64,000 bases of DNA from Chloroflexota bacterium. Its GTDB lineage: Bacteria; Chloroflexota; Anaerolineae; Anaerolineales; Anaerolineaceae. The stretch lies in assembly GCA_016838895.1 (NCBI GenBank), contig JAEKNU010000003.1, positions 92,707 to 156,706 of the forward strand, written 5' to 3'. The position numbers and the translations under genes are program-made. The notes under the pieces are model-generated. The model was given only the letters and a program-made list of their open reading frames with translations. It ran no database searches and was not told the DNA's origin. Below are positions 16,990-24,719 of the stretch, piece by piece; the stretch's first letter is position 1, and each line of letters starts with the position of its first letter.

Positions 16990-18321
16990 TTAAACTTCAT
17001 CCTTATTAATGAGTGGACCCGTTCTTTCATTATACAAATCAATGATCACTTGTGCCAGTCTAGATGAGTGATGTCTCCAGGGCTTTTCCTCATCAATTAA
17101 GTTGGACAAATATAACAAAAATGATGATTCATCTGCCCCTTGTGTCCTAACCCAATCGACACCCTCCGGAAGCTGGCCTTCAAAATTATTATTTGATATT
17201 ATCACATCAAATATCTCAGAATTCAAATGCTTGTAAATCGTCAATACATGGTCATCACATGAATACCCATCAGTCTCGCCTGGTTGTGTTGCCACATTAC
17301 ATACAAAGAATTTCAACCCACGGGATGAGCGAATTGCATCTGCAATATCCGGCACAAGCAAGTTGGGTAATAAGCTGGTATACAAGCTGCCCGGACCAAC
17401 GATGATCAGGTCCGCTGATAGTATTGCCTGAATGGCTGGTGGAAATGCCTGCGGATTATCCGGTTCCAAACGAACATGTCTCACTTCTCCAGCTGCTTCG
17501 GGAATATTACTTTCACCACGGATTTGGCGGATGCGTGATTTAAACGGAATCCGTACATCGGCAATCAATTTTACATCATGTAATGTTGCCGGAATAACCC
17601 GACCTTTCACCGCTAATACGCGTCCTGATTCTGTAACAGCTTTTTCAAAGCTACCTGTTAAATCAGTCAGGGCTGTAATCAGCAAATTCCCTAAAGTATG
17701 GCCATCTAAGCCTGTACCAGTTGAAAATCGATATTGGAATAGTTGGGTAAGCATCGCTTCATCATCAGATAAAGCAGCCAAACAGTTGCGGATATCACCA
17801 GGTGGCAGAATACCCATATTACGGCGTAACTCTCCGGATGACCCCCCATCATCAGCCACAGTGACAATTGCTGTTAAATTATGTGTAAAAGTTTTTAAAC
17901 CCCGCAGCATTGCCGAAAGCCCTGTGCCACCGCCCAATACGACAATTCGCGGGCCACGTTCCTTACGACGGTACGCACTGACCGCATCAAGAATCGGCCG
18001 CCCTGGCTGCACAAAAGGACGCAAAAGCGCTTTATTTAATCCCCATACACCAAATAGAACCAAACCAATGCCAATACCACCAAAAATCAACGCGCGCACC
18101 ACTCGATCCAAAAACCGTAAAGATAAATAAGCTAAAACTGCCCCCCACCAAACTTCCGGTGCTTTCCGATAGATGTCCAAAATAACAACAGCAAATCCAA
18201 ATCCAATAAAGGTCGTACCAATTAAAATCACCCCAATCCATCGTTTTATACCAATGCCTGGCATAAACCAACGTAAGTCGGGGTGAAGCATTCTGTAGAG
18301 CAAATTGTTCCGTTTTGGCAT
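16990..18321 (-). CDS. yvcK: YvcK/CofD-family protein (gluconeogenesis factor) with N-terminal membrane segments
   Basis: 443 residues. Two or three N-terminal hydrophobic segments (IGVILIGTTFIGFGFAVVIL and ALIFGGIGIGLVLFGVWGL) precede the CofD-like domain, which starts with IVVLGGGTGLSAMLRGLK near residue 128. It also has TVADDGGSSGELRR and PPGDIRNCLAALS, the YvcK signature. YvcK binds UDP-sugars and affects carbon flux and cell wall synthesis in Bacillus; many homologues are soluble, the long membrane form is frequent in Chloroflexi and Actinobacteria. ATG 18321 is chosen because a TTGACG-17-TAAGAT promoter ends 8 bp before it, so the mRNA is probably leaderless. Confidence 0.92.
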   Translation of the reverse strand: MPKRNNLLYRMLHPDLRWFMPGIGIKRWIGVILIGTTFIGFGFAVVILDIYRKAPEVWWGAVLAYLSLRFLDRVVRALIFGGIGIGLVLFGVWGLNKALLRPFVQPGRPILDAVSAYRRKERGPRIVVLGGGTGLSAMLRGLKTFTHNLTAIVTVADDGGSSGELRRNMGILPPGDIRNCLAALSDDEAMLTQLFQYRFSTGTGLDGHTLGNLLITALTDLTGSFEKAVTESGRVLAVKGRVIPATLHDVKLIADVRIPFKSRIRQIRGESNIPEAAGEVRHVRLEPDNPQAFPPAIQAILSADLIIVGPGSLYTSLLPNLLVPDIADAIRSSRGLKFFVCNVATQPGETDGYSCDDHVLTIYKHLNSEIFDVIISNNNFEGQLPEGVDWVRTQGADESSFLLYLSNLIDEEKPWRHHSSRLAQVIIDLYNERTGPLINKDEV

Positions 18322-18329
18322 ATACACAA

Positions 18330-18358
18330 ATCTTAACAGGGATTGTACATCTCGTCAA
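18330..18358 (-). promoter_or_regulatory. Promoter of yvcK, probably leaderless transcript
   Basis: Minus strand: TTGACG (18358-18353), 17-bp spacer, TAAGAT (18335-18330). Only 8 bp separate the -10 box from the ATG, and no AGGAG is present. Confidence 0.65.
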
Positions 18359-18593
18359 CGAAAAGCAACTTAACGATTCATCTACTATTAAATGGAAATA
18401 TTGACTTTCCTTCTCACAAACACGACTTCGATGGAAATTTCTAGAATCAACCATTGAATCAATAATTACTGCACAAAAACATGAAAATAAATGATTTTTG
18501 CAATATTACCATCCTATCACTCTCTGATACAATTGTGAAACACATTGTAGTCATTTCACATAATTGAAGAGATCACCATAACCAGGAGGATGT

Positions 18594-19913
18594 ATGAAGC
18601 CAGTAAAATTGCCAGGCCAGAACGCTAAAAAAATTGTAGAACAAGATGAAATATTCGTTTCACCTTCTTATCCCAGAGGATATCCATTTGTTATGGATCA
18701 TGGTAAAGGTAGTGAGGTCTGGGATGTTGATGGAAATCGATTTCTGGATTTAGCGGCTGGAATTGCAGTTACGTCTACCGGGCACAGTCACCCCAAGGTT
18801 GTAAAAGCCATTCAAGAACAAGCTGAAAAATTCATTCACATTTCGTCAGATTTCTATCATCCAATATGGGTTGAACTTGCTAAAAAATTAGATGAAATTG
18901 CACCATTCAAAGAAAGAGCCATTTCTTTCTTAACCAATTCCGGTACAGAAAGTGTAGAAGCAGCTATAAAACTTGCCCGTCATGCCACAGGCCGCAGCCA
19001 ATTTATTGGGTTTCTGGGCGGTTTCCACGGCCGCACAATGGGGGCAGTCACCTTTACAGCCAGCAAAAGCATGTATCATGAAAAATTTTTTCCGTTGATG
19101 AATGGCGTTCAACATGTACCATTTCCAAATGAATATCGCCCACTATTACACAGTCTGCCTGGGGAACCCTATGGGGAAACTGTAATACGCTATATAAAAG
19201 AACAAGTATTTGCAAAACTGGTTACTCCAAATGAAGTCGCCGGTATTCTACTCGAACCGATTCAGGGAGAAGGCGGGTATATCGTTCCCGAAGCTTCATT
19301 TTTCCCCGCCCTACGGAAATTGTGCGATCAACATGGAATCTTATTGATTGTCGATGAAGTACAGGCGGGTATGGGCCGTACCGGTAAATGGTGGTCAATT
19401 GAGAATTTCGGTGTAGAACCTGATATTGTTACTTCTGCCAAAGGTATTGCTTCTGGCGTACCACTGGGTGCTATGATTGCCCGCGAAAGTGTATTCACCC
19501 TTCCTAAGGGTTCACACGGTAATACATACGGTGGAAATCCAATCGCATGTGCCGCTGCACTGGCAACTATTGAACTGATTGAAAATGAATTCATGCAAAA
19601 CGCAACTGAGGTCGGTAGCTATGCCAAGCAATTGTTGCATCAACTTGAGGAAAAACATCCTTCCATCGGTGAAGTACGCGGAATTGGATTAATGCTTGGT
19701 ATTGAATTTGTGAAGGACCGTGACAGCAAAGAACCTCACGAAATACTACGTGATCGTATTGTCGACCTGGCTTTTGAACATGGTATACTGACCTTGGGTT
19801 GTGCTAAAAACGTTATACGTATCTCACCACCTTTGTGCATCACAAAAGCAGAGATTGATGAAGGTATAGAAATTCTTGATAAAGTCATTGGAATTGCGGA
19901 AAAAGAATGTTAG
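18594..19913 (+). CDS. Class III PLP-dependent aminotransferase (acetylornithine / 4-aminobutyrate type)
   Basis: 439 residues. Typical motifs: GNRFLDLAAGIAVTSTGHSHP, TNSGTESVEAAIKLAR, GGFHGRTMGAVTFTASK, EPIQGEGGYIVP, LLIVDEVQAGMGRTGK and the PLP lysine in TSAKGIASGVPLGA. These enzymes move an omega-amino group to 2-oxoglutarate. Length and the GEPYGE insertion look more like GabT-type than short ArgD enzymes, so the substrate stays open. AGGAGG lies 5 nt before the ATG. Its last 7 nt overlap the histidine kinase gene, so they are probably cotranscribed, which is not explained by known function. Confidence 0.88.
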   Translation: MKPVKLPGQNAKKIVEQDEIFVSPSYPRGYPFVMDHGKGSEVWDVDGNRFLDLAAGIAVTSTGHSHPKVVKAIQEQAEKFIHISSDFYHPIWVELAKKLDEIAPFKERAISFLTNSGTESVEAAIKLARHATGRSQFIGFLGGFHGRTMGAVTFTASKSMYHEKFFPLMNGVQHVPFPNEYRPLLHSLPGEPYGETVIRYIKEQVFAKLVTPNEVAGILLEPIQGEGGYIVPEASFFPALRKLCDQHGILLIVDEVQAGMGRTGKWWSIENFGVEPDIVTSAKGIASGVPLGAMIARESVFTLPKGSHGNTYGGNPIACAAALATIELIENEFMQNATEVGSYAKQLLHQLEEKHPSIGEVRGIGLMLGIEFVKDRDSKEPHEILRDRIVDLAFEHGILTLGCAKNVIRISPPLCITKAEIDEGIEILDKVIGIAEKEC

Positions 19914-21490
19914 GACCCCTATTACCTGATTATCGCGTCTGGCAGCGAGACTATTTATTAGAGATTTCACGTGCATTAACTCAGGAGTTGGATCTTGATA
20001 AACTCCTGGGTCGAATATTACGAATCTCTATCGAAGTACTCAGCGGGTTAGCAGGTTTTATTGCTTTACGTAGTGAAAGCGGCCAATGGAAAATTAGAGC
20101 CTCCCATGGCCTTGATCCTGAAGTGCTTTCAGGTATTGAATATCAATTGCATAATATCTCGAGCAATAGCGGAGATGTAATAGAAGAAGAAATTCATTCA
20201 ATTTATGCACAATTGAATGAATTCTTTAATAATTTTGATCAAAGCCAACTTGCCAGCGTGGGTTTACCATTGATCACACGCGATAAATTGGTAGGCGTTA
20301 CGTATATATTCCGTAATTATCCTAATGCCTTTTCTTTAAATGATCAGAAATTGCTCAGTAATTTTGCCAACCAGGCTGCTATTGCTGTTCAAAATGCGCA
20401 ACTATATCGACAAATCAATCGCGAAAAATTACGCATGACCGCCCTGTTGGATTCTGCCGCAGATGGCATTCTCATCCTTGCCAATGACCTGACCATCGAA
20501 CGTTGCAATGGCGCCTTCGCAAGATTATTAGATATTCCTTCCGAAAAGATTCAATTAAAATCTCATGATGAAATTATCAAATGGGCTTCCCCACCCCAAG
20601 GATTGACCCTTGAAAAAGCAGTAGCCGGTGGCTGGCCATTGACTGCACACGCTCACCTATACATTGAAGGCGATCTGATTTGTACCCAAAACAGACCCGC
20701 CCTGCCGGTTGGTATCACATACGCGCCATTGGTTGGGGATGATGGAATATTAACAAATATCATCACAACCATCCGTGATATTACCCGTTTCCGTCAGGCG
20801 GAAGAATTAAAGAGCACGTTTATCTCTGTTGTCAGCCATGAATTGAAAACCCCTGTAGCCCTGATTAAAGGCTATGTGAGCACCTTGCGCCGTGAGGATG
20901 CCTCGTGGGATCGCGAAGTCGTTGATGATGCGCTCTCCGTTATTGAGGATGAATCTGATCGATTGGCTGAGATGATTGAAAACCTATTAGACGCCTCTCG
21001 CCTGCAGGCTGGTGGTTTACGTATCAACCCTGAAGATGTCTTTTTGCCAGATCTAGTCAGGCGAACCGTAGAACGCCAACAAACACAAACCACTAAACAT
21101 CAAATAAGCATGGAATTCCCTGATGAATATCCATTAGTCTATGTCGATGAAAAAAGGATTTCACAGGTTTTATCAAATCTGGTTTCAAATGCAATTAAGT
21201 ATTCTCCTGGCGGACAAATAATTGTACGTAGTCGCGCATTACAAGATCAGGTTATTATTTGTGTTAGTGATGAAGGTCCCGGGATTGCGCCTGATGATTT
21301 GCCACACATTTTTGATCGATTTTACCGCGCCCCAGATATGGCAAAAATGACAAAAGGAGCCGGTTTGGGTTTGTTCCTATCAAAATCCATTATTGAATCC
21401 CATAATGGTAAAATGTGGGCAGATCCTGAAGCAGGAAAAGGGGCAAAGATTTGCTTTTCATTACCCCGTTCAACTGAGTTGCCTGCATAG
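19907..21490 (+). CDS. Sensor histidine kinase, GAF-PAS-HisKA-HATPase
   Basis: 527 residues without membrane segment, so probably cytosolic. Order: GAF-like domain at about 20-170 (LDLDKLLGRILRISIEVLSG, FANQAAIAVQNAQLYRQI), PAS domain at about 180-300 (MTALLDSAADGILILAND), then HisKA with the phosphorylated His in SHELKTPVALIKG, N-box LVSNAIKYSPGG, G1 DEGPGIAPDDLPHIFDRFYRA and G2 GAGLGLFLSKSII. It contains everything for autophosphorylation. No response regulator is next to it, so it is an orphan kinase in this window. Translation probably couples to the aminotransferase gene. Confidence 0.93.
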   Translation: MLGPLLPDYRVWQRDYLLEISRALTQELDLDKLLGRILRISIEVLSGLAGFIALRSESGQWKIRASHGLDPEVLSGIEYQLHNISSNSGDVIEEEIHSIYAQLNEFFNNFDQSQLASVGLPLITRDKLVGVTYIFRNYPNAFSLNDQKLLSNFANQAAIAVQNAQLYRQINREKLRMTALLDSAADGILILANDLTIERCNGAFARLLDIPSEKIQLKSHDEIIKWASPPQGLTLEKAVAGGWPLTAHAHLYIEGDLICTQNRPALPVGITYAPLVGDDGILTNIITTIRDITRFRQAEELKSTFISVVSHELKTPVALIKGYVSTLRREDASWDREVVDDALSVIEDESDRLAEMIENLLDASRLQAGGLRINPEDVFLPDLVRRTVERQQTQTTKHQISMEFPDEYPLVYVDEKRISQVLSNLVSNAIKYSPGGQIIVRSRALQDQVIICVSDEGPGIAPDDLPHIFDRFYRAPDMAKMTKGAGLGLFLSKSIIESHNGKMWADPEAGKGAKICFSLPRSTELPA

Positions 21491-21497
21491 TTTATTT

Positions 21498-21526
21498 TTG
21501 TTTCTCATCACAAGCAATGGTATAAT
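21498..21526 (+). promoter_or_regulatory. Promoter of the CpXC gene
   Basis: TTGTTT (21498-21503), 17-bp spacer, TATAAT (21521-21526) with the extended TGG before it. Confidence 0.6.
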
Positions 21527-21565
21527 TTCATTTTCTAATTAATATAAATAAAAAAAGGTAGTGAT

Positions 21566-22915
21566 ATGGCTCAAACAAGTGTAAGCTGTCCCCGCTGTAG
21601 GCAACCGATTGTTGCCGAAATCAATCAATTATTTGATGTCAGCAAACAACCGCAATTAAAACAAATTTTGCTTAGCGGTGGTGCAAATGTGGTTCAATGC
21701 CCACAATGTGGTTTTCAGGGACCATTGAACCTTCCTGTTGTCTATCATGACCAGGAAAAAGAACTTTTACTAACCTATTTCCCTGCTGAAGCAGGAGTCC
21801 CGTTGCATGAACAAGAAAAGGTATTTGGCCCATTAATTAAGCAAGTTGTGGATCATCTGCCGGCTGAACAACGGAAAGCATATCTTTTCCAGCCACAAAC
21901 CATGTTTAGTTTTCAAAGTATGGTCGATCAAATTCTGGAAGCAGATGGTATCACCAAGGAAATGCGCGAAGCTCAGGAAAAAAGGTTTGAGCTTTTGAAA
22001 AGCTTCCTTGAAATAACTGATGGAAATTATGATGAGCTGATTAAAGAAAACAATGAACTGATCAATGAGGAATTCTTTGGTATGCTCACCCAAATTATCC
22101 AGATGTCTGCTGGTCAGGGTGATGAGCAAACCACTAATAATCTAGTTAGTATTCAGAATGCACTCACAGAAAAGACAGAAATCGGAAAAGTTCTGAAACA
22201 ACAATCAGAGACCATTCAAAAAACAATTGTTGAACTGCAGGAACTAAGCAAAACAGACCTCACCCGTGAAAAATTACTCGATTTCGTCATTGCAAACTCT
22301 ACTGATATGCAATTGAATGCCATTGTCAGTTCCATTCGCCCGGCATTGGATTACTTATTCTTCCAAATTCTCAGTGAAAAAGTAGAAAATACCGAGGGTG
22401 AAGACAAAGTATCCCTTGAAAGTTTGCGCGATAGATTACTTGTCATGACTGCAGCTATTGATAAATCAATGGAACAGCAGATGCAGCACAGCAAAGAATT
22501 GCTTAACCGTATTCTCGAGGCTGCTGACCTGAAACAGGAATTGATGCAATCCTTGCAAGGAATTGACCAATTATTTGTTGAAGTACTCAAAGTTGAAATT
22601 CAGGATGCAACCGAAAACCAGCAATCAGATCGGCTTGCAAAATTGAATCAGATTGTTGAGATTTTACAAAGCCTGAATCCACCTTCAAAAGAGGTAGAGA
22701 TCATTGAACAGTTATTGGCATTGCCGACTGAAGAAGAACAATCTGCGTTTCTGGAAGAAAACATTGATGATGTAAATGAAAACATGACCAATATGCTTAG
22801 CAATGTCATCACTCAGGCAGAAAGCAGTGGACAACAATCAGAAGAATTAGAAAAAATTAAGCAACTTAATAAATTGGTATTGAAAACTTCGATGAAAAAA
22901 CAAATGGGTGGCTGA
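21566..22915 (+). CDS. CpXC-domain protein with long helical C-terminus
   Basis: 449 residues. The N-terminus has two C-x2-C knuckles, VSCPRCRQP (residue 8-11) and VQCPQCGFQG (about 51-54). They frame a beta-rich CpXC domain that ends near YFPAEAG; this is a probable zinc-binding fold of unknown role. From about residue 125 to the end the chain is rich in Glu, Gln, Leu and Ile in heptad-like runs (LKQQSETIQKTIVELQELSK), which suggests a long helical bundle or coiled coil. No catalytic motif is seen. It has its own promoter and a terminator whose loop holds the stop codon. Confidence 0.75.
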   Translation: MAQTSVSCPRCRQPIVAEINQLFDVSKQPQLKQILLSGGANVVQCPQCGFQGPLNLPVVYHDQEKELLLTYFPAEAGVPLHEQEKVFGPLIKQVVDHLPAEQRKAYLFQPQTMFSFQSMVDQILEADGITKEMREAQEKRFELLKSFLEITDGNYDELIKENNELINEEFFGMLTQIIQMSAGQGDEQTTNNLVSIQNALTEKTEIGKVLKQQSETIQKTIVELQELSKTDLTREKLLDFVIANSTDMQLNAIVSSIRPALDYLFFQILSEKVENTEGEDKVSLESLRDRLLVMTAAIDKSMEQQMQHSKELLNRILEAADLKQELMQSLQGIDQLFVEVLKVEIQDATENQQSDRLAKLNQIVEILQSLNPPSKEVEIIEQLLALPTEEEQSAFLEENIDDVNENMTNMLSNVITQAESSGQQSEELEKIKQLNKLVLKTSMKKQMGG

Positions 22916-22935
22916 TTGCCACCCTTTCTTTTTTT
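22906..22935 (+). terminator. Terminator overlapping the end of the CpXC gene
   Basis: GGGTGGC / GCCACCC with loop TGATT, then TTTCTTTTTTT. The left arm is the last coding Gly-Gly and the TGA stop is in the loop. Confidence 0.85.
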
Positions 22936-23599
22936 AAGAAAAGGGATTATCCAACCTGAGGCCGTGTCCACGCACAGTAATAATATACGGATACTCATGT
23001 TCGTTTTCGCTCAAGCGTTCTCTGAGGCGGCGTACAAGGGCATCAAAAGCCTGTTCAGATACACCATCTTCAGCCCCGCTCCCCCATATGGCCTGAATTA
23101 AATCATGTCGCGATATTACTTTACCTTGTTGATCATAAATCGTACTTAATAATCGAAATTGTGGAGCAGAAAGCGGTGGAAGAACTTCCTTCTGGCCCAT
23201 CCATACTCGTTTTGAGCGCTTATCTAAAAATATCCTGCGGGTAGCTGATCCTGATGGAATGCCTTCCCCTTCCATCGGTACCGTGGCATCAGAGCTAAGA
23301 TATACAAGACTCTGTACTAATGCAATCTGAATTGCATCTCCATCCTGCAAGTATACATTGGCATTAATCACATCACCATTTAAATAGGTTCCGTTTTTAC
23401 TGCCCATATCTTCCATCAATGTACCATCGTCAGTAAATGTAATTCGGGTATGAAAACGGGAAACCTGACGATCAGCAATTACAATATCACATGTCGGATC
23501 GCGACCGATAAGCACCTCATCTTCAATTACCCAGCGCTGTCCATTTAACGGGCCACTTTGACCAATAATAACTGGAAAATCTATCACTGAATTGTCCAA
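22934..23599 (-). CDS. FHA domain fused to an OmpR/PhoB-type winged helix
   Basis: About 221 residues. The FHA domain covers about 8-100: VLIGRDPTCDIVIADRQVSRFHTRI and GSKNGTYLNG, the phosphothreonine-binding loops. A C-terminal DNA-binding winged helix follows (LSAPQFRLLSTIYDQQGKVI, QAFDALVRRLRERL, ITVRGHGLRL). It should therefore bind DNA when its FHA domain meets a phosphothreonine partner. The protein kinase gene 134 bp away, in opposite direction, is an obvious candidate partner, by inference. I prefer TTG 23599 with GGAGG 5 nt upstream over the GTG at 23647. Confidence 0.85.
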   Translation of the reverse strand: MDNSVIDFPVIIGQSGPLNGQRWVIEDEVLIGRDPTCDIVIADRQVSRFHTRITFTDDGTLMEDMGSKNGTYLNGDVINANVYLQDGDAIQIALVQSLVYLSSDATVPMEGEGIPSGSATRRIFLDKRSKRVWMGQKEVLPPLSAPQFRLLSTIYDQQGKVISRHDLIQAIWGSGAEDGVSEQAFDALVRRLRERLSENEHEYPYIITVRGHGLRLDNPFS

Positions 23600-23732
23600 T
23601 CTGCCCTCCTGATAATGGATCTGAATAGACCTATAATTATTTCGCACTTTACAATATAATGAATAACATAATTATTATACTCCACCCGATACTGTTCATA
23701 ATAGAAATAGGGGGAGTAGCAGCAAAGGATTT

Positions 23733-24719
23733 ATGATGCCAGTACCATTGAAAGCTGGGGAAATATTACGAGGAAGATATCAAACCATACGAATTATTGG
23801 ACAAGGTGGTATGGGGAGTATTTACCTCGCTGATGATTTAAGACTTAAAGGCAGGCAATGTGCCCTTAAGGAAGTGGAATATGACCTTAAACTTTCGCCG
23901 AATCTGATTCAAGAATCGCGTGAGCAATTCTTTCGCGAAGCTACTGTGCTGGCACGCCTCGACCATCCAAATTTACCGAAAGTATCTGATTTCTTTTCCA
24001 TTGAAGCCAGAGATTATCTGGTTATGGATTTTATCCCCGGAAAAGATTTGCGAACCATCATGGTGGAAAAACGACAAGCTGAAACGTTTTTGCAGGAATC
24101 TGTCGTATTGGATTGGGCAACTCAATTATGTGATGCACTTGAATTTCTGCATGATCAGGATCCACCCATCCTTCATCGAGATGTAAAACCCAGCAACCTG
24201 AAATCCACACCAAATGGCGTTCTCAAATTGGTTGACTTTGGTTTGGTGAAAGTATTAGCGCCTGGTGAAATTACCATCACAATTTTACAAGGCCAGGGAA
24301 CCGCGCTGTATACACCGTTGGAACAATATGGTGGAGATAGCGGCCACACGGGTGTCCCCTCAGATATTTACGCTTTTGGCGCTACCTTATATCATTTATT
24401 AACCAATTACCCACCCGCTGATGCAAGGGAGCGCTTTCTTGATCCTGAATCATTAATTCCGGTTCGGGAAATTAACCCGAATATCAGTTTGAAAACTGAA
24501 AAGGCGATATTCTGGGCAATGGGTATTCATCCCTTTGATCGCCCACAAAGCATAAAGGAATTCCGACAGGCTTTATTTGGCAGCCGTCAGCCAACCAATC
24601 GCAATCGATATACGGTTGAACCAATAAAAAAATACCTTCCCGGTACGTTGGAAAAGGCACTTTTTAGTTCAGCGATCTTTGTGTCAATGTTGGGATTACT
24701 TATTCAACTTTTACAATAA
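23733..24719 (+). CDS. Serine/threonine protein kinase with C-terminal membrane anchor
   Basis: 328 residues. Kinase domain at about 15-280: GQGGMGSIYLADD (Gly loop), ALKEVEY (ATP lysine), HRDVKPSNLKS (catalytic loop), DFGLVK (metal-binding) and the activation loop GTALYTPLEQYGG. One hydrophobic segment at the end (LFSSAIFVSMLGLLIQLL) anchors it with the kinase domain inside. There is no extracellular sensor domain, unlike PknB. AAAGGA precedes the ATG. It is divergent from the FHA-winged helix gene, and its 3' end overlaps the convergent GH3 gene by 20 nt. Confidence 0.93.
   Translation: MMPVPLKAGEILRGRYQTIRIIGQGGMGSIYLADDLRLKGRQCALKEVEYDLKLSPNLIQESREQFFREATVLARLDHPNLPKVSDFFSIEARDYLVMDFIPGKDLRTIMVEKRQAETFLQESVVLDWATQLCDALEFLHDQDPPILHRDVKPSNLKSTPNGVLKLVDFGLVKVLAPGEITITILQGQGTALYTPLEQYGGDSGHTGVPSDIYAFGATLYHLLTNYPPADARERFLDPESLIPVREINPNISLKTEKAIFWAMGIHPFDRPQSIKEFRQALFGSRQPTNRNRYTVEPIKKYLPGTLEKALFSSAIFVSMLGLLIQLLQ

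Noticed and set aside
17432-18130. 232-aa plus-strand ORF
   Set aside because: Antisense shadow of yvcK, which has complete motifs on the minus strand.
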